Assembly (NCBI GenBank): GCA_050875145.1
Contig: JBNMLH010000008.1
Span: 73,002-137,001, forward strand
Reading direction: 5' to 3'
Length of the DNA stretch: 64,000 nucleotides
DNA from: CAG-411 sp050875145
GTDB lineage: Bacteria > Bacillota > Clostridia > Lachnospirales > Lachnospiraceae
The notes beneath the pieces were generated by a model. That model was not told the DNA's origin. It worked only from the letters and a program-made list of their open reading frames with translations, and ran no database searches. The stretch's first letter is position 1; each line of letters begins with the position of its first letter. Shown one piece after another: positions 36,089 to 45,331 of the stretch. The position numbers and the translations under genes are program-made.

Positions 36089-37209
36089 TGAGAGCAGTTG
36101 GAATTGTACTGGCTGGAGGTAATAGTAATCGATTAGCAGAATTATCAAACAAGAGAGCGGTTGCAGCAATGCCTATTGCTGGTGGGTATCGAAGCATCGA
36201 TTTTGCATTGAGTAATATGTCAAACTCTCATGTACAGAAAGTAGCTGTCTTGCCTCAGTATAATGCAAGATCCTTAAATGAACATCTTAATTCAGCAAAA
36301 TGGTGGGATTTTGGACGTAAACAGGGTGGATTATTTGTATTCACACCTACCATTACAGCAGAAAATGGAAATTGGTATCGTGGAACGGCAGATGCCATTG
36401 CACAGAATCTTTCCTTCTTAAAAAGTAGTCATGAACCTTATGTTATCATTGCATCTGGTGATGGTGTATATAAGATGGATTACAATAAGATGTTGGAATA
36501 CCATGTAGCAAAGAGAGCAGATATTACAGTAGCAACAAAGACATTGCCTGCGACAGAAGATGCTACGCGTTTTGGTGTGATTCGTACTGATGCGGATGAG
36601 CGTATTGTAGAGTTTGAAGAAAAACCAATTGTAACGGATTCTAATAAAGTATCTGCTGGTATCTATGTGATTCGTAGAAGACTTTTAATTGAATTGATTG
36701 AAAAAGCCATGGAAGATGAGCAGCATGACTTTGTAAAAGATATTTTAATCCGATATAAAAACTGGAAGCGTATTTATGCATATGAGTTAGAGGGATATTG
36801 GAGTAATATTTCAACAGTTGAGTCTTACTATAAGACCAATATGGATTTCTTACAGAAAGATACAAGAGATTATTTCTTTAAGCAGTATCCGGATGTATAC
36901 TCTAAAATTGATGATCTTCCACCAGCCAAGTATAATGTTGGCTCAAATGTAAAAAATAGTTTAGTATCCAGTGGATGTATTATCAATGGTAATGTAGAAA
37001 ATTCCGTATTATTTAAGGAAGTGTACATTGGAAACAATGTAACCATTAAAAATTCCATCATTTTAAATGATGCGTATATTGGTGATAACACTTATATCGA
37101 GAACTGTATTGTGGAAAGTAGGGACACGATACGTTCCAATATGACATATATAGGTGATGCTGACAACATTCGTATTGTTGTCGAAAAAAATGAGAGGTAT
37201 GTTTTATAG
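36088..37209 (+). CDS. glgD: glucose-1-phosphate adenylyltransferase, GlgD subunit
   Basis: 373 aa, paralogue of GlgC. The nucleotide loop is altered (VLAGGNSNRLAELSNKRA), and GDGVYKMDY replaces the catalytic GGDHIYKMDY. In Firmicutes GlgD is known to have little activity alone and to raise or modulate GlgC activity as a heteromer. C-terminal beta-helix repeats are shorter. The TAATG overlap with glgC supports coupled translation and fixed stoichiometry. No other glycogen genes follow. Confidence 0.95.
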   Translation: MRAVGIVLAGGNSNRLAELSNKRAVAAMPIAGGYRSIDFALSNMSNSHVQKVAVLPQYNARSLNEHLNSAKWWDFGRKQGGLFVFTPTITAENGNWYRGTADAIAQNLSFLKSSHEPYVIIASGDGVYKMDYNKMLEYHVAKRADITVATKTLPATEDATRFGVIRTDADERIVEFEEKPIVTDSNKVSAGIYVIRRRLLIELIEKAMEDEQHDFVKDILIRYKNWKRIYAYELEGYWSNISTVESYYKTNMDFLQKDTRDYFFKQYPDVYSKIDDLPPAKYNVGSNVKNSLVSSGCIINGNVENSVLFKEVYIGNNVTIKNSIILNDAYIGDNTYIENCIVESRDTIRSNMTYIGDADNIRIVVEKNERYVL

Positions 37210-37342
37210 ACAACCTGATTGACAGCAGGGTGACAGGAAAGTCTTTGAGAGGCAATTAAGGGATAAGGTTTGAGACATGTTGCATCTTAGAGTTCGCTTC
37301 ATGATACATACCAGAAGACTAAAATCAAAGGGGGCATATGTA

Positions 37343-37621
37343 ATGCAGATTACAGACGTAAGAGTAAGAAAAGTGAACAAAGAAGGAAAGATGAAGGCAG
37401 TTGTATCAATTACAATTGATAATGAGTTTGTTGTACATGATATAAAGATTATCGAAGGGGACAAAGGCTCATTTATAGCAATGCCAAGTAGAAAGGCCGG
37501 AGACGGAGAATATAGAGACATTGCACATCCAATCAATTCTGAAACGAGAGATCGCATTCAGAAGATTATTCTTGAAAAATATGAAATCGCTCTTGCTGAA
37601 GAGGAAGAGGATATGGAATAG
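37343..37621 (+). CDS. spoVG: SpoVG family RNA-binding regulator
   Basis: 92 aa from the ATG at 37343 after AAGGGGGC; the frame is open 22 codons further upstream but MQITDVRVRKV is the family start. The conserved core ITIDNEFVVHDIKII and FIAMPSRK is complete; the tail is acidic (AEEEEDME). SpoVG affects septation, sporulation and virulence genes in Firmicutes and binds nucleic acid. It is widespread in non-sporulating species too, so it says nothing on sporulation here. It stands 133 nt after glgD. Confidence 0.95.
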   Translation: MQITDVRVRKVNKEGKMKAVVSITIDNEFVVHDIKIIEGDKGSFIAMPSRKAGDGEYRDIAHPINSETRDRIQKIILEKYEIALAEEEEDME

Positions 37622-37698
37622 GGACAGGCTTTCCCTACAAAGCTTTGAGGACACAGTTTGTGAATACAGACTGTGTCTTTCGTTTACTCTATAAAAAT

Positions 37699-37861
37699 AT
37701 GTACTCTCGGAATCTCCCTTGCACCCACTTTTGCGGCTGATTTTTCGCCAGTTACACACAAATTTAATCAACGTACGCTCCACGTACGCCTCATAAATTT
37801 GTGCATATCTGACAAAAAATCATTTCGCAAAATCAGGCACAAAGAGACTCCGAGAGTACAT
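37699..37861. mobile_element. 163-bp MITE-like hairpin element with 9-bp target duplication
   Basis: Terminal inverted repeats ATGTACTCTCGGA (37699-37711) and TCCGAGAGTACAT (37849-37861). Direct copies of TATAAAAAT flank it (37690-37698 and 37862-37870). The two arms stay similar for about 55 nt each, and the centre holds CACAAATTTA / TAAATTTGTG around two ACGTACG words. No reading frame. It lies between spoVG and the transglutaminase gene. Confidence 0.85.
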
Positions 37862-37886
37862 TATAAAAATAAGGGAGGGAAGCAAG

Positions 37887-38741
37887 GTGAGAAAATTTCA
37901 GATTTTTTTAATATTGTTAGGTGGAATTCTTTTAGCCGGACTTTACATGGAGCAAAAATATGGAGTGGTATCTGCATATTTAAAGGGGGACATGAGCGAA
38001 ACAGAGAAACAGGAATATGTTTCCCTGTTGCATGATAGGATGTGCGAAAAGCAAAAATATATTACGTTGGTCTATCGAGGAAGTAAGGCAGAAATGCAGG
38101 ATTTTGTGCAGGAAAGTATCAATGAAGCCTTTTTGATTGATGATCCGAAAACCTCTTCCGATTATGATTATATGCATTTTGTACACAAAGCTTCTCATAT
38201 AAATATGAGTGGAGTGGGAAATGTATATACAGTGACATATGAAATGGAATATTTAGAAAGTGATGAACAGACAAAGAAAGTAGACAAGCGAATAAAGAAG
38301 ATTATAAAGGACATTATAAAAAAGGATATGTCCGATTATGAGAAAATAAAAGCTATTCATGATTATATCGTTGATCATGTGGAATATGATACATCTACCA
38401 GCTACAATACCCCATATTATGCATTGTTGGAGGGAACATCAGCATGTCAGGGGTATGCTACATTATTATATAAGATGATGACAGAGGTGGGGATACCTTG
38501 TCGAGTAATTACTGGAAATGCAAAAGGGCAGCTTCATGCATGGAATCTTGTAAAACTAGGGAAAAAGTGGTACAACATAGATGCTACTTGGGATGATCCT
38601 GTAGGAGCATTTGGAAAGACCAGTGTCCGGTATCGGTATTTTCTTAAATCGGATGCAGACTTATCGGATCATGTAAGGGATGAAGAATATACTACTGTAG
38701 AATTTACCAATTCCTATCCGGTAGCTTTGAAAAGTTATTAA
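37887..38741 (+). CDS. membrane-anchored transglutaminase-like protein
   Basis: 284 aa from the GTG at 37887 behind AGGGAGGGAAGC. A hydrophobic segment at ~5-22 anchors or exports the protein. The transglutaminase/protease-like core lies at ~150-260: IHDYIVDHVEYDTS, then catalytic Cys in EGTSACQGYATLLYKMM, His in GQLHAWNLVKLG, and Asp in YNIDATWDDP. All three catalytic residues are present. Such proteins act on surface proteins or peptidoglycan peptides; substrate unknown. The upstream MITE ends 25 bp before the start, so any promoter lies within or before the element. Confidence 0.9.
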   Translation: MRKFQIFLILLGGILLAGLYMEQKYGVVSAYLKGDMSETEKQEYVSLLHDRMCEKQKYITLVYRGSKAEMQDFVQESINEAFLIDDPKTSSDYDYMHFVHKASHINMSGVGNVYTVTYEMEYLESDEQTKKVDKRIKKIIKDIIKKDMSDYEKIKAIHDYIVDHVEYDTSTSYNTPYYALLEGTSACQGYATLLYKMMTEVGIPCRVITGNAKGQLHAWNLVKLGKKWYNIDATWDDPVGAFGKTSVRYRYFLKSDADLSDHVRDEEYTTVEFTNSYPVALKSY

Positions 38742-38748
38742 AAAGTGC

Positions 38749-38777
38749 TTGCATTTTTAAATTACAAGTGTTATAGT
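38749..38777 (+). promoter_or_regulatory. clpB promoter
   Basis: TTGCAT at 38749-38754, 17-bp spacer, TATAGT at 38772-38777. No CIRCE or clear CtsR repeat was found near it. Confidence 0.6.
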
Positions 38778-38889
38778 TGATGTAGAACAAATGAGATATG
38801 TTTTACTTGTAGTGAATTTTGTAGCAAAACAGGTCATTGCCTGGATTGTTATAGCCATTCCTCAAGTGTTGATGATAGGAGGTAGTAGT

Positions 38890-41469
38890 ATGAATATCAA
38901 TAAATTCACACAAAAATCAATGGAAGCAGTACAGAACTGCGAAAAGGTTGCCTATGACTATGGTCATCAGGAATTGGCACAGGAGCATTTACTTTATAGT
39001 TTGCTTACAATTGAGGATAGTTTGATTGAAAAGCTAATTGAAAAGATGGAAATACAGCCGGAAGTTTTTCAGGCACAGGTAGAGGGACTGTTAAAAAAAC
39101 GTCCGAAAGTATCTGGTGGAAAAGTATTTGTCGGAGATGGATTAAATAAAGTTTTAATTTATGCAGAAGATGAAGCAAAAGCCATGGGGGATGAATATGT
39201 TTCTGTAGAGCATCTGTTCCTTAGTATGTTGAAGCATGCAACAAAGGAAATGAAAGGTTTATTCCAGTCCTTTGGTATTGATCGAAATCGCTTTTTACAG
39301 GCACTATCCAGTGTAAGAGGAAATCAGAAAGTAACATCGGATAATCCAGAAGCAACTTATGACACATTAGAAAAATATGGTTATGATTTGGTAGAACGTG
39401 CCAGACAGCAAAAACTTGATCCTGTAATCGGACGAGACAGCGAAATTCGAAATATTATTCGTATCTTATCCAGAAAGACAAAGAATAATCCGGTCCTAAT
39501 CGGTGAGCCGGGTGTTGGTAAGACAGCAGCGGTAGAAGGGCTTGCACAACGTATTGTGCAGGGAGATGTACCGGATGGATTGAAGAATAAAAAAGTATTT
39601 GCATTGGATATGGGTGCATTGGTAGCAGGTGCGAAATATCGTGGTGAATTTGAGGAGCGTTTGAAAGCCGTATTGGAGGAAGTAAAGAACAGTGATGGAG
39701 AGATTATCCTCTTTATTGATGAACTTCATACCATTGTTGGCGCAGGAAAGACAGAAGGTAGTATGGATGCAGGTAATATGCTAAAACCAATGCTTGCCAG
39801 AGGTGAGTTGCACTGTATCGGAGCTACTACATTAAATGAATATCGTATGTATGTGGAGAAGGATGCAGCTTTGGAGCGTCGTTTCCAGCCAGTCATGGTG
39901 GATGAACCTACAGTGGAAGATACGATTTCCATTTTGCGTGGCTTAAAGGATCGATATGAAATCTTCCATGGTGTAAAGATTACAGATGGTGCATTGGTAT
40001 CCGCAGCCACTTTGTCCAATCGTTATATTTCTGACCGCTTTCTTCCAGATAAGGCAATTGATCTAGTAGATGAAGCTTGTGCGTTAATTAAGACGGAGCT
40101 TGACTCTATGCCAACTGCTATGGATGATTTACGAAGAAAGATTATGCAGTTGGAGATTGAAGAAACGGCTCTTAAAAAAGAAGAGGATCGTTTGAGCAAA
40201 GAGAGACTGGAGAATTTACAAAAAGAATTGGCAGAATTACGAGAAGATTTTGCCCAGCAAAAGGCAAAATGGGACAATGAAAAATCAGCAGTAGAAAAAG
40301 TACAAAAATTAAAAGAGAAGTTAGAAGCTGCACACAATGAATATAAAATTGCAGAGCGTGCTTATGATACAGCAAAGATGTCTGAGTTGCAGTATGGTGT
40401 GATTCCACAGTTGGAAAAACAACTGGCAGAAGAGGAAGAAAAGGTACAGACACAGAAGAGAGAATTGGTACATGATTGTGTTAGCGAGGAGGAGATTGCC
40501 AGAATCATTTCTCGTTGGACAGGTATTCCAATTGCTAAATTGACAGAAAGTGAAAGAGCAAAAACGTTACATTTACCAGAGCAACTTCATAAGAGAGTAG
40601 TCGGACAGGATGATGGAGTACAAAAGGTTGCAGAAGCTATTCTTCGTTCTAAAGCAGGTATTAAAGATCCAACGAAACCAATTGGTTCCTTCCTGTTCTT
40701 AGGACCAACAGGTGTAGGTAAGACAGAGCTTGCTAAAGCATTGGCAGAAAGTTTGTTTGACAATGAAGCTGCCATGGTTCGTATTGATATGAGTGAATAT
40801 ATGGAAAAATATTCTGTATCTCGTCTGATTGGTGCAGCACCAGGGTATGTAGGATATGAGGAAGGCGGACAATTGACGGAGGCTGTTCGTAGAAAACCAT
40901 ACTCTGTTGTATTATTTGATGAAATTGAAAAGGCACATCCAGATGTATTTAACGTATTATTACAGGTGTTGGATGATGGTCGTATCACAGACTCTCAGGG
41001 AAGAACGGTAGATTTTAAAAATACCATTTTGATTTTAACCTCTAATATTGGTTCCAGCTATTTGCTTGATGGAATTGATGAGGATGGAAATATTAAAGAA
41101 GAAGCACAGAAGATGGTAGAAAATGATCTTCGTGGACATTTTAGACCGGAATTTTTGAACCGTTTGGATGAAATTATTATGTTTAAGCCATTGTCAAAAG
41201 AAAATGTAGGTGGAATTGTAGACTTGCTTGTAGCAGATTTGAATAAGCGACTGGCAGATAAAGAACTTAAGATTGCATTGACGGATAGTGGAAAACAATT
41301 GGTAATTGAGCAGGCGTATGACCCTGTGTACGGTGCAAGACCTGTGAAACGATACCTGCAAAAGAATGTAGAAACATTGGTAGCAAGAATGATTTTGGCA
41401 GAACAGGTATCTATGGGAGATACGATTGTGTTGACAGATAAAGCAGGACAACTTGGTGTGCAAGAGTAA
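38890..41469 (+). CDS. clpB: ATP-dependent disaggregase ClpB
   Basis: 859 aa from the ATG at 38890 behind AGGAGG; the frame is open 33 codons upstream but that part is not family-like. Hexameric AAA+ chaperone that threads aggregated proteins with DnaK help. N-domain ~1-145; first ATPase with GEPGVGKTAAVEG and LFIDELHTIVGAG; coiled-coil M-domain ~395-520; second ATPase with GPTGVGKTELAKAL and VVLFDEIEKAHPDVFN. Arginine finger regions and the M-domain are intact, so it is ClpB, not ClpC. It has its own promoter and terminator. Confidence 0.97.
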   Translation: MNINKFTQKSMEAVQNCEKVAYDYGHQELAQEHLLYSLLTIEDSLIEKLIEKMEIQPEVFQAQVEGLLKKRPKVSGGKVFVGDGLNKVLIYAEDEAKAMGDEYVSVEHLFLSMLKHATKEMKGLFQSFGIDRNRFLQALSSVRGNQKVTSDNPEATYDTLEKYGYDLVERARQQKLDPVIGRDSEIRNIIRILSRKTKNNPVLIGEPGVGKTAAVEGLAQRIVQGDVPDGLKNKKVFALDMGALVAGAKYRGEFEERLKAVLEEVKNSDGEIILFIDELHTIVGAGKTEGSMDAGNMLKPMLARGELHCIGATTLNEYRMYVEKDAALERRFQPVMVDEPTVEDTISILRGLKDRYEIFHGVKITDGALVSAATLSNRYISDRFLPDKAIDLVDEACALIKTELDSMPTAMDDLRRKIMQLEIEETALKKEEDRLSKERLENLQKELAELREDFAQQKAKWDNEKSAVEKVQKLKEKLEAAHNEYKIAERAYDTAKMSELQYGVIPQLEKQLAEEEEKVQTQKRELVHDCVSEEEIARIISRWTGIPIAKLTESERAKTLHLPEQLHKRVVGQDDGVQKVAEAILRSKAGIKDPTKPIGSFLFLGPTGVGKTELAKALAESLFDNEAAMVRIDMSEYMEKYSVSRLIGAAPGYVGYEEGGQLTEAVRRKPYSVVLFDEIEKAHPDVFNVLLQVLDDGRITDSQGRTVDFKNTILILTSNIGSSYLLDGIDEDGNIKEEAQKMVENDLRGHFRPEFLNRLDEIIMFKPLSKENVGGIVDLLVADLNKRLADKELKIALTDSGKQLVIEQAYDPVYGARPVKRYLQKNVETLVARMILAEQVSMGDTIVLTDKAGQLGVQE

Positions 41470-41475
41470 AAAAGA

Positions 41476-41510
41476 GGATGTTGCCACAAAAATGAGGTGT
41501 GGCAACACCC
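41476..41510. terminator. bidirectional terminator clpB / DHH gene
   Basis: Stem GGaTGTTGCCACA / TGTGGCAACACC; U-tract best on the minus strand. Confidence 0.75.
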
Positions 41511-41519
41511 TTTGTATGT

Positions 41520-42587
41520 TTAAATCCATTTTTTACCATCTATAAGGTTCCAGATTGTCTGTACATTTTTTATTCGTCTGCCTTTTGCTCTCTTTTCTCT
41601 TGGCCAGTGCATTGCATCGGACACATATTCTAGCACTCGCTCCTCTGCAATGTTTGACAGGGTAGCAGCAGTATTGGTATTTGGCACATTAGGTACAAAA
41701 CCTGCCGCCATGGCATTGTGCCCACCACCATCACCAAAATTTTCCAAAGCCTGTCGGATGACTTCAGAAGCATCTAAGTCAGAGCGATTGCTACGGACGG
41801 TATATTTCACGCCATTATCTCGGTAAGAATGAGCAAAAACGAGGTCAATTTCCCGAAGCGTCAAAATAAAATCAGAAATTTGTCCCATAATAGCTTCTGA
41901 ACAGTTTGCACCTAAATCAATCAAAGCGATTGTGTGATAAATTCGTAAGTGTTCAATGGCTCGGTGATAGGTAACTAAGTCTTTGAATTTTAAGGTACAG
42001 CTATCTAGTTGATGCATAATATTTCGATTAGAATGTTTATATAAATTACAATAAATATCCAAGTCTAAATCGGAAACAGAGCGGGATAATAAATTGGTAT
42101 CCATGCGAATGGCATAAACCAAAGTGGTAGCCAATAGCTGATCGACTGGAATGTTATTTTCCAGAAAATAGGATGCAATGATGGTTGCACAGGCACCAAC
42201 GTCTGGGCGAATATCGTAAAAAAGGTAACTGGAGGTATCCTGCAATTGATGATGGTCGATACAGCCGATAATTTTTCCGCAGTAAGTTTTCACGTTGCTA
42301 TTTCCCTTTTGGCAATCTACCAGAATTGTTTCGTCATCTTCTCTAAATTCAATACTGTCAGCAGGTGTAATATCCAGTTTCAATAATTCAATCATTTTAA
42401 TAGTATTATACTTATCAATTTCTCCTTTATAGCAGATAACAGCTTGAATCCCAAAATGTTCCAGCAATAATTTTAATCCCTGGGCGGAGGCAAGGGCATC
42501 CTGATCTGGGTAATTATGAGTCTGGATAAAAACGACTTTTTTTGAGATTGACTGTAATAATTGTTCCAACTTTGTCATTCTTGCCAT
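41520..42587 (-). CDS. DHH family phosphoesterase (NrnA-like)
   Basis: 355 aa. DHH domain with THNYPDQDALASAQGL, the ILVDCQKGN strand and the name-giving IGCIDHHQL (~105-113). The DHHA1 domain ends with GGGHNAMAAGF, which binds substrate. Related proteins degrade nanoRNA or pAp (NrnA) or c-di-AMP products; which applies here is open. There is no membrane segment, so it is not GdpP. Single gene, convergent with clpB. Confidence 0.88.
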   Translation of the reverse strand: MARMTKLEQLLQSISKKVVFIQTHNYPDQDALASAQGLKLLLEHFGIQAVICYKGEIDKYNTIKMIELLKLDITPADSIEFREDDETILVDCQKGNSNVKTYCGKIIGCIDHHQLQDTSSYLFYDIRPDVGACATIIASYFLENNIPVDQLLATTLVYAIRMDTNLLSRSVSDLDLDIYCNLYKHSNRNIMHQLDSCTLKFKDLVTYHRAIEHLRIYHTIALIDLGANCSEAIMGQISDFILTLREIDLVFAHSYRDNGVKYTVRSNRSDLDASEVIRQALENFGDGGGHNAMAAGFVPNVPNTNTAATLSNIAEERVLEYVSDAMHWPREKRAKGRRIKNVQTIWNLIDGKKWI

Positions 42588-42809
42588 CTGCCTTTCTTAA
42601 AAAGGAAATATATTAATAGGTAGGATTGATAACTATGTACATTATAACCTATTTATGGAAGTATGTGCAATAGTAAAAATGACGAAAACGAAAGTTTTGA
42701 GAATAAAAATTTTGCATATGTGAAGTTTCGTAACAGTTTAGCCGAACAGGATTGATTATTCGCATCGCACATGAATAAAGTGTTTCGATGTAAACTAAGA
42801 AACTTTTCC

Positions 42810-42839
42810 TTGACACTGTAATTCATTGTGTGTTATATT
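42810..42839 (+). promoter_or_regulatory. likely promoter of the DEAD-box helicase transcript
   Basis: TTGACA at 42810-42815, 18-bp spacer, TATATT at 42834-42839 (or TTATAT with 17). It gives a ~190-nt leader that contains the hairpin element at 42850. Confidence 0.5.
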
Positions 42840-42849
42840 AAAAAACAGT

Positions 42850-42954
42850 GTAACTATTCATAGGGTGTCATTGGCAACAGGTACCTTTTTTGCAAGCGCA
42901 ACAGTACAAGTTGCATATATATAGACGCATCCTCGAACAGTTGAAAATAGTTAT
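42850..42954. mobile_element. degenerate short hairpin element in the helicase leader
   Basis: Begins GTAACTATTCATAGGGTG and ends with the inverse-type TCGAACAGTT...ATAGTTAT. The right half (GCAAGCGCAACAGTACAAGT, then TGCATAT..., GACGCATCCTCGAAC) aligns with the right half of the element at 45332. No target duplication is visible. Confidence 0.5.
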
Positions 42955-43039
42955 GTAAATTTATGGATACTTGGTTAATGAGGGCACGGCTGAGGTTTTA
43001 TATGCTGTGTTTTTTTTATGTTATAATGGAGGAATTACT

Positions 43040-44623
43040 TTGGAAACAGTAAGATTTGAAGATTTAGATTTGATGCCACAGATTCAGAGGGCAGTAAAGG
43101 AAATGGGATTTGAGGAAGCCAGTGCGATTCAGGCAAAGGCGATTCCTGTTGTTATGTCTGGTTGTGATATGATTGGTCAAGCACAAACGGGAACAGGAAA
43201 AACCGCATCCTTTGGTATTCCTTTGTTGCAGAAGATTGATCCAAAGAATAAGCATTTACAAGCAATTGTATTATGTCCTACAAGAGAGCTTGCCATTCAG
43301 GTGGCAGAAGAAATCCGCCGTTTGGCAAAATTCATGCATGGAATTAAAATTTTACCAATTTATGGTGGACAGGATATTGTAAAGCAGATTCGATCTTTAA
43401 AGGCAGGCACACAGGTAGTGATTGGTACACCTGGACGTGTCATGGATCATATGAGAAGAAAAACCGTAAAATTAAACGATGTACACATGATGGTACTGGA
43501 TGAGGCAGACGAAATGTTAAATATGGGATTTCGTGATGACATTGAGACGATTTTAAGTGGGATTCCGGAAGAAAGACAAACCGTATTGTTTTCCGCAACG
43601 ATGCCACGTCCAATTATGGATATCGCAAAAAAATATCAAAAAAATGCCCAAATTGTAAAAGTAGTAAAAAAAGAACTTACGGTACCAAAAGTAGAGCAGT
43701 ATTATTATGAAGTAAGACCAAAGAATAAAAGTGAAGTATTATCGCGTCTGTTGGATATTTATGATCCAAAACTTTCAGTTGTATTCTGCAATACAAAACG
43801 TGGTGTAGATACACTGGTAGAAGAATTAAAGGGAAGAGGTTACTTTGCAGAAGGACTCCATGGTGACATGAAGCAGCAGCAAAGAGACCGTGTTATGAAC
43901 CGTTTCCGTAATGGAAAGACGGAAATTCTTGTAGCAACTGATGTGGCTGCTCGTGGAATTGATGTAGATGATGTAGAAGCAGTATTTAATTATGACATTC
44001 CACAGGATGATGAGTATTATGTACATCGTATCGGAAGAACCGGACGTGCGGGAAGAAAGGGAATTGCATTCAACTTTGTAGTAGGAAAAGAAGTATATAA
44101 ACTTCGTGATATTCAGCGTTACTGCAAGACAAAGATTATTGCAAAGAAGATTCCTTCTGCAAATGATGTGGCAGATACCAAGATTGAGAAAATTTTTGGA
44201 AAAATAGATGAAATTATTCAAAAGGAAGACTTGAGCCGTATGATTGACTTGATTGAACAAAAAGTCAATGAGGAGGATTACACTTCTATTGATATGGCAG
44301 CAGCCTTTTTGTATGCTGCAATGGGTGAAAATAGTCATCCGGAGCAACAAAATATAGACTTTGGTGATACTGGAGCGGAAGAAGGTATGGTTCGTCTATT
44401 TATCAATATTGGTAAAAAGCAAAATGTACGCCCTGGTGATATTTTAGGAGCAATTGCTGGAGAGACTGGAATGCCAGGTAAATTGATTGGAACCATTGAT
44501 ATGTTTGACAAATATACTTTTGTTGAAGTACCGAGAGAATATGGCAAAGAAGTCATTGAGGCAATGAAGAGTGCCAAAATAAAAGGAAAAAATGTAAATA
44601 TAGAACCGGCAAATGCGAAGTAG
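43040..44623 (+). CDS. DEAD-box ATP-dependent RNA helicase (CshA/DeaD/DbpA-like)
   Basis: 527 aa from the TTG at 43040, six bases after GGAGGAA; earlier in-frame codons lack a ribosome site. Helicase motifs in order: Q-motif region GFEEASAIQAKAIP, motif I AQTGTGKT, PTRELAIQV, DEAD in VLDEADEMLNMG, SAT, VVFCNTKRGVD, ATDVAARGIDV and HRIGRTGR. The C-terminal ~75 residues (MVRLFINIGKKQNVRPGDIL onward) form a DbpA-type RNA-binding domain, giving likely roles in ribosome assembly or mRNA decay, often cold-induced. A long leader is consistent with post-transcriptional control. Confidence 0.95.
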   Translation: METVRFEDLDLMPQIQRAVKEMGFEEASAIQAKAIPVVMSGCDMIGQAQTGTGKTASFGIPLLQKIDPKNKHLQAIVLCPTRELAIQVAEEIRRLAKFMHGIKILPIYGGQDIVKQIRSLKAGTQVVIGTPGRVMDHMRRKTVKLNDVHMMVLDEADEMLNMGFRDDIETILSGIPEERQTVLFSATMPRPIMDIAKKYQKNAQIVKVVKKELTVPKVEQYYYEVRPKNKSEVLSRLLDIYDPKLSVVFCNTKRGVDTLVEELKGRGYFAEGLHGDMKQQQRDRVMNRFRNGKTEILVATDVAARGIDVDDVEAVFNYDIPQDDEYYVHRIGRTGRAGRKGIAFNFVVGKEVYKLRDIQRYCKTKIIAKKIPSANDVADTKIEKIFGKIDEIIQKEDLSRMIDLIEQKVNEEDYTSIDMAAAFLYAAMGENSHPEQQNIDFGDTGAEEGMVRLFINIGKKQNVRPGDILGAIAGETGMPGKLIGTIDMFDKYTFVEVPREYGKEVIEAMKSAKIKGKNVNIEPANAK

Positions 44624-44668
44624 TGTATTGCATATTTTGGGGGTGTTATCCCAGTTTGCGATAAAACT

Positions 44669-45298
44669 CTACCAATTCTTTCTCTGACACACAGCGATAG
44701 GCTTTTCGGACATATACTGTTCATAGTAAATGCTGTAAACATAGGAAGTGTCCTGCCAGGATAGAAAATGTGCAGAGAGAGATAAAGTATTTATATTGGT
44801 AACTTCTGTGCAGAGGCCTGTACCAATTGCTTTGGTATAGGCTTCTTTTTGTGTCCATATTTGAAAAAAATGGGAGGTTTGTTGCTCTAGCGTAGAAGAA
44901 GTTACATAAGTGATTTCTTCCTTATGAAAAACAGAAGGCATAATATTAAAAGGAGCATTTTTTTTATACTCTACATCCACACCAATGGTACCCATGTCTG
45001 ATACACCGAGTAAAATCATACCATCAGTATGAGAAAGGCTGAAATCACAGGATGGAATTGTGTTACAAAAGGGTTTGTGAAATGGCTTGCAAGTAAAGGT
45101 AAGCTCTTGAGTTGGTATTTGAAATTGTTGACTGATACCATATCTTGCAAGTAATGCGGCGTAAAGGGAAAGTTTTTGATCTTTAGGGAAATGATACGCA
45201 CAGACCTTTTTTCTCCTTGTATTTGAAACATGTTGTAAGAGTGGATTTTCGGTAAGAACCTCCTTTGCAGGGGTTATAGGTAAAAAATAAATTGCCAT
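44669..45298 (-). CDS. 4'-phosphopantetheinyl transferase, Sfp type
   Basis: 209 aa. Moves phosphopantetheine from CoA to carrier-protein serines. Sfp signatures: FSLSHTDGMILLGVSD, IGVDVEYKK (Mg-binding Asp and Glu), and FFQIWTQKEAYTKAIGTGL with the W-KEA-K motif. Shorter than Bacillus Sfp (~224) but complete in motifs. No NRPS/PKS genes are nearby, so it may serve a cluster elsewhere or act broadly on acyl carrier proteins. The start at 45298 follows GGAGGTTTTTATTTC. Convergent with the helicase gene. Confidence 0.9.
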   Translation of the reverse strand: MAIYFLPITPAKEVLTENPLLQHVSNTRRKKVCAYHFPKDQKLSLYAALLARYGISQQFQIPTQELTFTCKPFHKPFCNTIPSCDFSLSHTDGMILLGVSDMGTIGVDVEYKKNAPFNIMPSVFHKEEITYVTSSTLEQQTSHFFQIWTQKEAYTKAIGTGLCTEVTNINTLSLSAHFLSWQDTSYVYSIYYEQYMSEKPIAVCQRKNW

Positions 45299-45331
45299 GA
45301 AATAAAAACCTCCGTTTTATTATGCTTGGTA

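Noticed and set aside
38778..38889. CtsR or CIRCE operator before clpB
   Set aside because: Neither the heptad repeat nor the CIRCE inverted repeat is present.
43022..43027. TATAAT just before the helicase ribosome site
   Set aside because: A start site from it would remove the ribosome site, and no -35 is present at the right distance.
43826..44350. 174-codon minus-strand frame in the helicase gene
   Set aside because: Antisense shadow of a certain helicase reading frame; composition is not protein-like.
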